Both the position numbers and the translations under genes were made by a program. The notes beneath the pieces were generated by a model. The model was not told the origin of the DNA. It made no database searches and saw only the letters and a list, made by a program, of their open reading frames with translations. A stretch of DNA of 19,852 nucleotides, from assembly GCA_964355545.1 (NCBI GenBank), contig CAYHEK010000023.1, positions 1 through 19,852 of the forward strand. Direction: 5' to 3'. This document shows positions 8,731 to 16,146 of this stretch, piece by piece. The stretch's first letter is position 1. Each line of letters opens with the position of its first letter. The DNA comes from JAPLGE01 sp964355545. Lineage in GTDB: Bacteria > Bipolaricaulota > Bipolaricaulia > UBA7950 > UBA9294.

Positions 8731-8991
8731 CTACTTCTCGACGATGAAGCGGATCCCGGTCTTGACTTCTCCCGCGATCTTCAGCTCCATAAAACCCGGG
8801 ATCACCTTGATCGGCGAACCGCCGCTCTTCTCCACCAACCGCCGTGCAATGGCGATCGCCTTCACGGACTGATTGACCGCTCCCGCGCCGATCGCGTGAA
8901 CCTCCACCACCCCACTCTCCTCCAAGGCCCCAGCGATCGCGCCGGCTACCGAGTTTGGGTTCGAGCGCGAAGCGACCTTCAAGACCTCCAT
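8731..8991 (-). CDS. spoVS: Stage V sporulation protein S family protein
   Basis: Small (86 residues) ALBA-like protein. SpoVS affects sporulation and septation in Bacillus, but the family also occurs in non-sporulating bacteria such as Deinococcus-Thermus members. Its biochemical role is thought to be nucleic-acid binding or regulatory. The family fingerprint is nearly complete: MEVLKVASRSNPNSVAGAIA at the start, HAIGAGAVNQSVKAIAIARR (about 32-51) and the closing GIRFIVEK. The ATG follows a good GGAGGA site. It is the first gene of the minus-strand cluster, about 50 nt downstream of the predicted transcription start. The window contains no other sporulation gene, so a sporulation role is not implied; a regulatory role for the operon is possible. 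Confidence 0.95.
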   Translation of the reverse strand: MEVLKVASRSNPNSVAGAIAGALEESGVVEVHAIGAGAVNQSVKAIAIARRLVEKSGGSPIKVIPGFMELKIAGEVKTGIRFIVEK

Positions 8992-9047
8992 GGCCGTCCT
9001 CCTCCGCCACGTGCGCTGCGACGTACGCTCTAAACCCCTTCTTTAAA

Positions 9048-9076
9048 AGTATAGTCAGGGGCGAGTCCCCTGTCAA
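9048..9076 (-). promoter_or_regulatory. Sigma-70-type promoter of the spoVS-argS-ftsY-ppdK operon
   Basis: On the minus strand, a perfect -35 TTGACA (9076-9071) is separated by exactly 17 nt from -10 TATACT (9053-9048). Transcription would start near 9041, giving a 5' leader of about 50 nt before spoVS. It is one of the strongest promoter matches in the window. A perfect inverted repeat fills its spacer. Confidence 0.85.
9056..9072. promoter_or_regulatory. Inverted repeat in the spoVS promoter spacer, candidate operator
   Basis: CAGGGG, 5 nt (CGAGT), CCCCTG form a perfect 6-bp dyad covering essentially the whole spacer between -35 and -10. A protein bound here would block RNA polymerase, so a repressor site is plausible. 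It resembles the hairpin at 16147-16160, so it could instead be a dispersed intergenic element. Confidence 0.5.
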
Positions 9077-9202
9077 AGCGCGATCGGACGGCTTAGAGGG
9101 GACTGATGGCGCGTCAAGCGGAGAGGATAGGCCATTGAGCCGGGGGACACCCCGAGGCCACGCTTGGATGGCACAGATCGCTCTCTGATGGCTGGTTGCG
9201 AC

Positions 9203-9232
9203 GTGACTTGGCGCACCATAATGATTGTTTGG
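9203..9232 (+). promoter_or_regulatory. Candidate promoter of the membrane protein gene diverging from spoVS
   Basis: GTGACT (9203-9208) and CATAAT (9227-9232) are separated by 18 nt. The -10 matches consensus at five of six bases and the -35 at four. A start near 9239 would exclude the TTG codon at 9196 as initiator and supports the GTG at 9265. Confidence 0.45.
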
Positions 9233-9264
9233 GCTCTCACTCGACCTTGGAGGGGAGTGGTCCT

Positions 9265-11159
9265 GTGCTTGGCCGGGAGGCCGACGCGAGTAACATGTCC
9301 TTCAGCATGACGTCCAAGCACGCTCTTCGGAACCCCTTCCGCAATCCGATCGTCACGGTGGTCGGCGCGCTCCTCCTCACCGCGCTCGGGGCAGGGGTGA
9401 TCGTCCTCGTCCTCCTTTTCGTCGTCGAACCGCTCTGGCGACCCCAGTTGCGAGAGAGCGTCGCCTATCGTAGCGAGGCATTCACCCTGTGGTATCAGAA
9501 GGACTCCCCGGCGAAAGGAGGTCACGCCGAGCTCGCCCGCGCCCTGGAAGAGGATCTCGATGACCTCACGCGCCTCCTTGAGGTCAACCGAAGCCAGATC
9601 CCTCCTCAGATCGACGTTTTTATCCACAACGACATGCAGGCCATGAAAGGCGCGATCCTCGAGCGTAAGGGTGGGCAGGCGGTCCCCACCTATCGCCCCG
9701 CGCTCGACCTCCTCGCCTCCGAGGTGCCGCGGCCGCGGCTCGCTGAACTCGTCCTCGCCTTCGGCTGGGGGCGGTGCGGGTCGCAGCTTCTTCAAATCGG
9801 CGCTGCACTCTACACCGCAGAGCCCACGCGCAACTACCACGCCTTCGTCGCCGCCCTTCCCGAGCGGCTCTTCCTCACCCTCCCCGAACTCATCCGCCTC
9901 GAGGAGACCAATCGCCTCCCTCAGAGCCTCTACCAACGGGTCGACTCGCCCTACGCCCCGGCCGCGATCGGCGATCTCGCGGACCTCAAGTCGCTCCTCG
10001 GCCTCTCCATTGAGGAGATGGACCCCTCCGACCTCACATTCTGGGAGGCCGCCTCCTTCGTCCAGTTCCTCGTTGAGGAGAAAGGTGGAATCGCGGGGCT
10101 GAAAGGAGCGTGGGGAGCCGGGAAGACGACGACCCTCCTCGAGCGGATCGCCCCCCTCGTCGAGCTAGGAGACGCGTGGCGCGCCACCGCACTCGAGGAG
10201 GGGAGAACCTCTCCCGATCTCCCCTACCTGCGCGCCTTCTATCTTGTGGGAAGCGGCGATCCCGATGCCGCGTTCGCCGAGACGAGACGCTGGTCCCTTG
10301 AGGGACTTTCCGATGAGGGTCTCCTCCTCGCCGGGCGGTGTGCGTGCGCGGTAGGGGCGTTCGCGGAGGCCCGTGCTATTCTTGAGCGCCTCCCCCGAGG
10401 GGAGGCGAAGGACGAGCTCGAGCGGCTCACCGCCCTCTACTCCGGATGGGGTGTTGTGGAAAGAGGCCGGATTCGGGTCCTCTCCGCCGATCCCTCGGCG
10501 ACCACACTCGAGAAGTTCCTCGCCTCTGTTGAAGAGAGCTATGCCTCGATCACAAGGCGTCTCACTCTCTCACCTATCGAGCTCCCCGGCCGCCTCACGG
10601 TCCTCATCTATCAGGACGAGGCCACGCGCGGACAGGGAAGGACGCTCGTGCCTTTCGCCGAGGCGCAGAGCGCGACCCTTCACTGCGTGGCCACGGAGGA
10701 CCTCGCCTTTCGTCTGGCGCAGGTCCTGCCGGCCTACGCCTGGGTGAGCGAGACCTACTCCCGGCTCCTCCGCGAAGGCCTCGCCGCGGCCCTCGCGCGC
10801 GGAGCGGGACTCCTCGTCGAAGAGGGTTGCCGTCTGCTCCGGGAGGGGCGATGGCTTCCCCTCCGCTCGGTCGACTTCGGCAGCGCGGAGGCCTCCGTTG
10901 TGTGGACCGAGGCCGGCCTCCTCCTCGAGTACCTGCTCGAGCACTACGGTTCGGAGAGGGTGAGGATGATCTGGATCGCGACCTCGCCGCTCGACCGCTA
11001 CCTCTCCTTCGATCGCGCCCTGGAGGAGATCTGCGGGACAAGTAGACAGGGACTGGAGGGCGTCCTTTTCGCATCGTTCCTGGACTGCGCAATTGACACG
11101 ACCGAGTGCCCAGCGCTATTATGTTTTCCAGTTACAAAGAGCAAAGGCTCTCCACTAGG
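9265..11159 (+). CDS. Membrane-anchored protein with two degenerate peptidase-MA-like domains (truncated by gap)
   Basis: No confident family. A positively charged N-terminus precedes one TM helix (about 29-54), so the bulk should lie outside the membrane. Two stretches, about 66-330 and 393-620, share one plan: an extended segment (FTLWYQKDSP; RIRVLSADPS), a helix, a strand (QIDVFIHND; RLTVLIYQDE), a helical stretch ending in an EGLA-like motif (LLREGLAAALA, about 500-510), and a closing FVQFLVEEKG / LLEYLLEHYG helix. That resembles the gluzincin peptidase-MA-like fold, but HExxH is absent from both, so a non-catalytic role is inferred. A TPR-like stretch (about 335-390) links them. GTG 9265 was chosen for its GGAG 7 nt upstream; ATG 9295 is an alternative. 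The reading frame runs into the N gap, and its last 70 bases are AT-rich, unlike the gene body, so the true C-terminus is unknown. Confidence 0.7.
11093..11122 (+). promoter_or_regulatory. Promoter upstream of the HEAT-like/transport cluster
   Basis: Perfect -35 TTGACA (11093-11098), an 18-nt spacer and -10 TATTAT (11117-11122; five of six). It lies in an AT-rich stretch still formally inside the preceding open frame and just before the N gap. The start would be near 11129, and the next gene downstream is the exported HEAT-like protein. Confidence 0.7.
11138..11151 (+). other. Small hairpin in the predicted 5' leader
   Basis: AGAGC, loop AAAG, GCTCT form a perfect 5-bp stem with a 4-nt loop, about 9 nt after the predicted transcription start. 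The rest of the leader is lost in the gap, so whether it belongs to a larger regulatory structure cannot be judged. Confidence 0.35.
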
Positions 11160-11259
11160 NNNNNNNNNNNNNNNNNNNNNNNNNNNNNNNNNNNNNNNNN
11201 NNNNNNNNNNNNNNNNNNNNNNNNNNNNNNNNNNNNNNNNNNNNNNNNNNNNNNNNNNN
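11160..11259. other. Assembly gap (100 N)
   Basis: Exactly 100 N, a conventional placeholder for a scaffold gap of unknown length. It removes the end of the preceding gene and most of the leader of the next. Adjacency of the two sides depends on scaffolding, not contiguous sequence. Confidence 0.98.
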
Positions 11260-11276
11260 TCGCAAGGAGGTAAAGA

Positions 11277-12053
11277 ATGGGACTTCTGCGCCTTCGGGCA
11301 CTGATGGTGGTCGCCTGCGCGCTTGCCGTGGTCGGGCTCACGGGCCTGGCTTACTCCGAGGCGGAGCTAGAGGCGATCGCGTCCAACGAGCTTGTCCCGG
11401 AGATCAGCGCCGCCGCCGGGACGGCTCTCGGGAGCTTCTACGCGAAGACAAAGACCGTTGAGTATCTCGAGGATCTGGCGGTGACCGGCCGGACGATCGG
11501 GCTGCGCACGGCGGCGAGCGTAGCCCTCTCCATCCTTTTCCGGACGAAGACAGAGGCCGAGCTCATGGAGATCGCCGGCGGAACGGGCCCCGAGCTCGTG
11601 CGCGCGGCCGCAATCGAACCCCTGCAGGTCTTCCTGGTACCGAAGAAGGCCGCCGATTTGAAGGCCCTCGCTGCCGACGCGACGAAGACGCACGAGGTCC
11701 GACTCGCCGCGGCGAAGGCCTACTACTTCAAGACGCGCGCGACCCTCAACGCCGCCAAACTCGAGACGCAGGCGGTGACGAACGATAGCGCCGAGCTCGC
11801 TTACGCCGCGGGGGGGCTCCTCGGGGGGTTCTACGTCTCCTTCAACCCCAAGACCCAGGCCGAACTCGAGGCCCTCGCGATCAACGGGTCAAGCGAGGGG
11901 CTGCGGGTCGCCGGGAGCGTGGCCCTTGTCACGTTCCTTGTGGACCTCTCGGTCGACGAGCTCCAGACGAAGCTCCTCTCCATCTTCGGGATCACGAGCG
12001 CTGAGTACCGCGCCGCCTACCAGGCTGCGCTGGCTGTCCAGTTCGCCTCGTAG
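11277..12053 (+). CDS. Exported HEAT-like helical-repeat protein
   Basis: 258 residues with a signal peptide (RLR then hydrophobic 8-24, probable cleavage near 25-27). The mature part is about seven tandem two-helix units of 32-35 residues. First-helix anchors are AELEAIA (29), EYLEDLA (62), AELMEIA (94), ADLKALA (126), KLETQAV (161), AELEALA (195) and DELQTKL (227). Each is followed by a second helix such as LRTAASVAL, VRLAAAKAY or LRVAGSVAL. This is a HEAT-like alpha-solenoid, usually a protein-binding scaffold. No catalytic residues or cysteine pairs are seen. An ideal AAGGAGGT precedes the ATG. It lies 33 nt before a solute-binding protein gene and is probably co-transcribed with it, suggesting an accessory role in the envelope near the transporter. 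Function unknown. Confidence 0.85.
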   Translation: MGLLRLRALMVVACALAVVGLTGLAYSEAELEAIASNELVPEISAAAGTALGSFYAKTKTVEYLEDLAVTGRTIGLRTAASVALSILFRTKTEAELMEIAGGTGPELVRAAAIEPLQVFLVPKKAADLKALAADATKTHEVRLAAAKAYYFKTRATLNAAKLETQAVTNDSAELAYAAGGLLGGFYVSFNPKTQAELEALAINGSSEGLRVAGSVALVTFLVDLSVDELQTKLLSIFGITSAEYRAAYQAALAVQFAS

Positions 12054-12086
12054 GCGAACGAAAGAGGGATCCAAGGAGGCAATCGA

Positions 12087-13913
12087 ATGAAGAAGCTCAT
12101 CCTGATGGTGGCGGCCCTCGCCGCGGTCTTCTGTGTGTCATTTCTCGTCCTCGCGCAGGGGTACGAGACGATGCCGGAGGACGCGTTTATCGTTCCACTT
12201 GGGGTCGCTGGCACCTCGTACGCGCACCTCACTCCGGGCGTGCGCGGTGGGACGATGTACGTGGCCACGATCTCGAACCCCAAGAAGTGGAATATCGTCA
12301 CGTCGCACGAGACGAGCACGAGCCAGTACGGGTACATCATGTGGCCCGGCCTCGTGAACCTTGACCCTAACGACTACTCGTACGTCCCCGAGCTCGCCAA
12401 GAGCTGGGAGATCTCGAGCGACAACCTCGTCCTGACCTTCCACCTGCGGAAGGAACTCAAGTGGTCGGACGGGACGCCGTTCACGGCAGACGACGTCGTC
12501 TTCTCCTACATGGACCTCTACTCGAACCTGGATGTGGAGACCGACACCCGCGACGTGCTCCTCCTCCCCGACGATAGCTTGCCGGTCGTGGAGAAGGTGG
12601 ACGACTACACGGTGAAGATGACGCTCTCCGTCCCCTTCCGGCCGATCCTGAACTCGCTCGGCGCGCCCATCGTCCCCAAGCACAAGCTTGAGCAGTACCT
12701 CCCGAAGTACAACTCAAGCGCGGCGGCGGACACGTTCAACGGGGCCTGGGGCCTGGACACCGACCCCAAGGAGCTCGTCAGCATGGGGGCCTTCATGGTC
12801 AAAAGCTACACCCCAGACCTGAACGTCGTCATGGTCCGAAACCCCTACTACTACCACTACGATCCAAACGGGGTCCAGCTCCCCTACCTCGATAAGTACG
12901 TCATCTTGACCGTGGCGAGCCAGGACGTCATCCTCCTCAAGTTCCGGAACGGCGAGATCGACGCCGCGGGGATCCGCCCGGCCGACGTCCCGGTCCTGAA
13001 GGCGGAGGAGAAGATAAAGGGGTTCACCGTCCTCGTTGCCCAGGACAAGCCCGTCTTCGGCTCGACCTGGATCACGATCAACCAGGATACGTCGGACCCG
13101 AACCTGAAGGCCCTCTTCCGGAACCTCAAGTTCCGCCAGGCGATCGCGCACCTCACCGACAAGGACACGATGATCCGCAACCTGTTCAACGGCCTCGCCG
13201 TGCCGCAGTGGAGCCCGGTCAGCTACCTCTCCCCGTTCTACGCCGGACGCGACTCCTACGCTGGCCCGGTGACGGAGAAGGACGCGGTCATCTTCGAGTA
13301 CGATCCGGCGAAGTCCGCCGCTTTGCTCGATGAGATCGGGATCGTCGACCGAAACGGCGACGGCTGGAGGGACTTCGAGGACGGGACGACCGTCGAGATG
13401 GAGCTGAACACGAACGCCGGGAACACCCTGCGCGAGGGAGCCTGTCTCATCATCGCCGACGACGCGAAGAAGATCGGCCTCAAGCTGAACACGAACTTCA
13501 TCGACTTCAACGTCGTCGTGAACCGCCTGCTGGGCGGAGAGGACTTCCAGGCGATCTACCTTGGGCTGACCGGCGGGACCGAGCCGCACAGCGGAGCGAA
13601 CGTCTACGTCTCGACGGGCGGCCTGCACTCCTGGCACTACTCGGCGGCGACGGGCGACATCACCGAGGTCGAGAAGAGGGTCGACGAGCTCCAAGATCTG
13701 GGCGCGTCCACGTTCGACCTCGACCAGGCGTTCGCCTACTACAAGGAGTACCAGCGGATCCTCGCCGAGGACCTCGGCCTGATCTACACGATCAACCAGG
13801 CTTTCCTGTACGCCTACTACAACCGCATTGGGAACGCGGAAGTCGCCAAACCGAACGCGACGCCAAGTGGGGTCGAAGGCTTGACGATGGACTTCGTCTA
13901 TCTGAAGTCGTAG
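12087..13913 (+). CDS. ABC transporter solute-binding protein, family 5
   Basis: Extracytoplasmic binding protein of a peptide/oligosaccharide importer; 608 residues, at the long end of the family. The signal peptide (MKKLILMVAALAAV...) ends near VLAQG. Its Cys16 sits in AVFC, which is not a lipobox, so cleavage by signal peptidase I is expected. Family regions are clear: PELAKSWEISSDNLVLTFHL and WSDGTPFTADDVVFSYMD near 105-150, then LKFRQAIAHLTDKDTM. DRNGDGWRDFED (421-432) has the D-x-N-x-D-G-x-x-D spacing of a calcium-binding loop, often seen in this family. AAGGAGG precedes the ATG. Permease genes follow after a strong hairpin. Ligand unknown; the other binding protein in the window is clearly divergent from it. 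Confidence 0.94.
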   Translation: MKKLILMVAALAAVFCVSFLVLAQGYETMPEDAFIVPLGVAGTSYAHLTPGVRGGTMYVATISNPKKWNIVTSHETSTSQYGYIMWPGLVNLDPNDYSYVPELAKSWEISSDNLVLTFHLRKELKWSDGTPFTADDVVFSYMDLYSNLDVETDTRDVLLLPDDSLPVVEKVDDYTVKMTLSVPFRPILNSLGAPIVPKHKLEQYLPKYNSSAAADTFNGAWGLDTDPKELVSMGAFMVKSYTPDLNVVMVRNPYYYHYDPNGVQLPYLDKYVILTVASQDVILLKFRNGEIDAAGIRPADVPVLKAEEKIKGFTVLVAQDKPVFGSTWITINQDTSDPNLKALFRNLKFRQAIAHLTDKDTMIRNLFNGLAVPQWSPVSYLSPFYAGRDSYAGPVTEKDAVIFEYDPAKSAALLDEIGIVDRNGDGWRDFEDGTTVEMELNTNAGNTLREGACLIIADDAKKIGLKLNTNFIDFNVVVNRLLGGEDFQAIYLGLTGGTEPHSGANVYVSTGGLHSWHYSAATGDITEVEKRVDELQDLGASTFDLDQAFAYYKEYQRILAEDLGLIYTINQAFLYAYYNRIGNAEVAKPNATPSGVEGLTMDFVYLKS

Positions 13914-13930
13914 AAGGAAGAGGGAACGGC

Positions 13931-13953
13931 GGGGCACGGCCTGGCCGTGCCCC
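13931..13953 (+). terminator. Intercistronic hairpin between binding protein and permease genes
   Basis: A perfect 10-bp GC-rich stem (GGGGCACGGC / GCCGTGCCCC) with a CTG loop, starting 18 nt after the binding-protein stop. It is followed by GTTTCTAT, only a poor U-tract. It may be a partial terminator or a 3' stabilising hairpin that lets the binding protein be made in excess over the permeases, as is common in such operons. Confidence 0.7.
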
Positions 13954-13979
13954 GTTTCTATACAACCAAAGGAGTCCCC

Positions 13980-14972
13980 GTGCTGACCTACATCGTTCGC
14001 CGGACCCTGTACATGCTCCCGCTCCTTCTCGTCGTCTCGCTCATCTCGTTCATGCTGATCGAGATCATGCCCGGCGACTACCTGACGAAGACGCGGCTCA
14101 ACCCGGCGATGACGCAGGAGACCTTCAACGCCATGGCGAAGCGCTACGGCCTCGACAAGTCGCCGCTTGAGCGCTATTGGGTCTGGCTCAAGGGGATCAT
14201 CACCCGGGGCGACTTCGGGACGTCCTTCGAGACGAGGCGTCCGGTCTTCTTCACCCTGTTCGAGGGCGGCCGGCTCATGTGGACGTTGATCGTATCCCTC
14301 TCCACCATGTGCATCACGTGGCTCATCGCGATACCGCTTGGCATCTACTCTGCGACGCACAAGTACAAGGTGAGCGACCATACGCTGACCTTCTTCGGCT
14401 TTTTGGGCCTCTCCTTCCCCAGTTTCTTCTTCGCCCTCGTCCTCCTCTGGCTCCTCGTCGGCGTCTTCAAGGTGGGGCAGTACGGCCTGGGGGTGGGCGG
14501 GCTCTTCGACAACCGCTTCATCGACACGCCGTGGTCGTTCGCGAAACTCGGGAACCTCCTGTGGCACATCTGGCCGGCGTGGTTCGTGATCGGCACGATC
14601 GGCATGGCCGGGCTCTTGCGCTACATGCGCGGGAGCCTCCTCGACACGCTGTCACTCCAATACGTCCAGACGGCCCGCGCCAAGGGCCTCTCCGAACGGG
14701 TCGTGATCTACAAACACGCGGTGCGAAACGCGATCAACCCGCTCGTCAGCATGCTCGGCATGTCCCTCCCCGATCTCGTCGCGGGCTCGCTCATCGCGGC
14801 GACGATCCTCAATCTCCCCACTGTCGAGAGGGCGTTCTTCACCTCCCTGCGCATGCAGGACGACTACGTGATCATGGGCGCCCTTCTCTTCTTCAGCCTG
14901 TTCCTCTTGATCGGGAACCTCCTCGCCGACATCCTCCTCGCGTGGGTGGACCCGCGGATCCGCTATGGCTAA
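13980..14972 (+). CDS. ABC transporter permease, DppB/OppB type
   Basis: 330-residue inner-membrane permease. The N-terminus MLTYIVRRTLYMLPLLLVVS, IMPGDYL (29-35), the EAA loop ARAKGLSERVVIYKHAVRNA (232-251) and the ending DPRIRYG are diagnostic of the DppB group. The start is GTG 13980, placed 5 nt after AAAGGAG. An earlier in-frame GTG (13947) lies inside the 3' arm of the intercistronic hairpin and lacks a ribosome site, so it is rejected. Residues about 165-195 form a slightly extended segment before TM4 compared with the other DppB in this window. It follows its binding protein and precedes the matching DppC-type gene by 22 nt. Confidence 0.94.
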   Translation: MLTYIVRRTLYMLPLLLVVSLISFMLIEIMPGDYLTKTRLNPAMTQETFNAMAKRYGLDKSPLERYWVWLKGIITRGDFGTSFETRRPVFFTLFEGGRLMWTLIVSLSTMCITWLIAIPLGIYSATHKYKVSDHTLTFFGFLGLSFPSFFFALVLLWLLVGVFKVGQYGLGVGGLFDNRFIDTPWSFAKLGNLLWHIWPAWFVIGTIGMAGLLRYMRGSLLDTLSLQYVQTARAKGLSERVVIYKHAVRNAINPLVSMLGMSLPDLVAGSLIAATILNLPTVERAFFTSLRMQDDYVIMGALLFFSLFLLIGNLLADILLAWVDPRIRYG

Positions 14973-14994
14973 AAGAGAGGGAGCGTAGCGGATC

Positions 14995-16140
14995 ATGCTT
15001 GGGCGAAAGAAGAAGGTGGCTACCGAGGAGACCCTCGGACCACAGTACGTCAGCAGATCCCAGGGGCAGATGGTCTGGAGGGCCTTCCGGAAGCATCGCC
15101 TCGGAAACGTGGGAACGGCACTCGTCCTTTTCTTCGCGATCCTCGCGATCTTCGCCGACTTCTTCGCCCCCTACCCGTACGACCAGCAGTTCCGCCACTT
15201 TCCGTTCGCCCCACCGGCGACCTTCCATTTCCGAAGCGATCAGGGGACGTCCGTGCGTCCGTTCGTCTACCTGACCACGCGAGGCTTCAACCCAGAGACG
15301 TACGCCCCCACCTATGCGGAAGACACGAGCAAGCGGTACTACGTTCGCTTCTTCGTGCGCGGCTCGGAGTACCGCCTCTTGGGTCTCTTCAGGACGCGGA
15401 TTCATCTCTTTGGCGCGCGAGCGGAAGACGGGATAGAGGCGCCGATCTTCCTCTTTGGCACGGACACCTACGGTCGTGATCTCTTCTCGCGGACGATGTT
15501 CGGCGGACGGGTCTCGCTCGCCGTCGGGCCGCTCGTCGTCCTGTTGAGCTTCCCGATCGCGATCCTCGTGGGCGGGCTCTCGGGGTATTACGGCGGAGGG
15601 GTGGACATGGTCCTCCAGCGGGTCGGCGAGGTCTTCATGGCCATCCCCGGCCTTCCCATCCTGCTCGCGATGGGAGCCGCTCTCGCCGGCATGGGCCTCT
15701 CCTCTACACAGGTCTTCCTCGGGATCATCATGGCGCTCGCCCTCATCGGGTGGGCGGGGACGGCGCGGGTCATCCGCGGCCAGGTCCTTGCCATCCGCGA
15801 GATGGACTTCGTCACCGCCGCTCGCGCCGCCGGGGCGAGCGGCCTGCGCGTGATCCTCCGCCACATTACCCCCAACGTCACGAGCTACCTCGTCGTCGCC
15901 GCGACCCTCACCATCCCCGCCATGATGCTGACGGAGGCGGCCTTGAGCTTCCTCGGGTACGGGATCCGCGAGCCGATGACGAGCTGGGGGCAACTCCTGA
16001 ACGCCGCGACGAACATCGCCGATATCGAACAACACCCCTGGCTCCTCATCCCTGGCTTCTTCATCGTCCTCTCGGTCCTAGCCTTCAACTTCATGGGGGA
16101 CGCGATCCGCGACGCCGTCGACCCCTTCAGCATCACGTAG
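14995..16140 (+). CDS. ABC transporter permease, DppC/OppC type with long extracytoplasmic loop
   Basis: 381 residues, about 90 more than a standard DppC. TM1 is at about 38-58. The extra length is a soluble loop (about 60-152) rich in aromatic and charged residues, placed just before the conserved GTDTYGRDLFSR (155-166). The EAA loop AARAAGASGLRVILRHITPN is at 275-294 and LSFLGYGIREP at 317-327. From memory, comparable insertions occur in Thermotogales-type oligosaccharide/peptide permeases, where the loop faces the binding protein. The ATG has only a distant GGGAG. The gene ends the transport cluster; no ATPase genes follow. Confidence 0.93.
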   Translation: MLGRKKKVATEETLGPQYVSRSQGQMVWRAFRKHRLGNVGTALVLFFAILAIFADFFAPYPYDQQFRHFPFAPPATFHFRSDQGTSVRPFVYLTTRGFNPETYAPTYAEDTSKRYYVRFFVRGSEYRLLGLFRTRIHLFGARAEDGIEAPIFLFGTDTYGRDLFSRTMFGGRVSLAVGPLVVLLSFPIAILVGGLSGYYGGGVDMVLQRVGEVFMAIPGLPILLAMGAALAGMGLSSTQVFLGIIMALALIGWAGTARVIRGQVLAIREMDFVTAARAAGASGLRVILRHITPNVTSYLVVAATLTIPAMMLTEAALSFLGYGIREPMTSWGQLLNAATNIADIEQHPWLLIPGFFIVLSVLAFNFMGDAIRDAVDPFSIT

Positions 16141-16146
16141 TCCCGA

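Noticed and set aside
9196..9264. TTG start at 9196 for the membrane protein
   Set aside because: A candidate promoter overlaps it, no ribosome site precedes it, and the extra N-terminal residues look non-coding.
10105..10134. Walker-A-like GAWGAGKTTT in the membrane protein (residues 281-290)
   Set aside because: No Walker B or other NTPase motifs follow, the protein is predicted to lie outside the cytoplasm there, and the segment fits the closing helices of the first peptidase-MA-like half. Probably chance.
11160..11304. Open frame continuing through the N gap to 11304
   Set aside because: The frame cannot be followed through unknown sequence of unknown length, and the part beyond overlaps the well-supported start of the HEAT-like gene.
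12099..12146. Lipobox at Cys16 of the second binding protein
   Set aside because: The residues before Cys are A-V-F, with Phe at -1 where Gly, Ala or Ser is required, and the Cys lies inside the hydrophobic core of the signal peptide.
13947..13979. Upstream GTG start for the second DppB-type permease
   Set aside because: It lies in the 3' arm of the GC hairpin without a Shine-Dalgarno; GTG 13980 has AAAGGAG and gives the standard DppB N-terminus.
12714..14567. Long minus-strand open frame (617 codons) opposite the second transport cluster
   Set aside because: Its product is a low-complexity Arg/Glu/Asp/Val-rich sequence typical of the reverse frame of GC-rich genes, and it spans a binding protein, a hairpin and a permease with clear family motifs.
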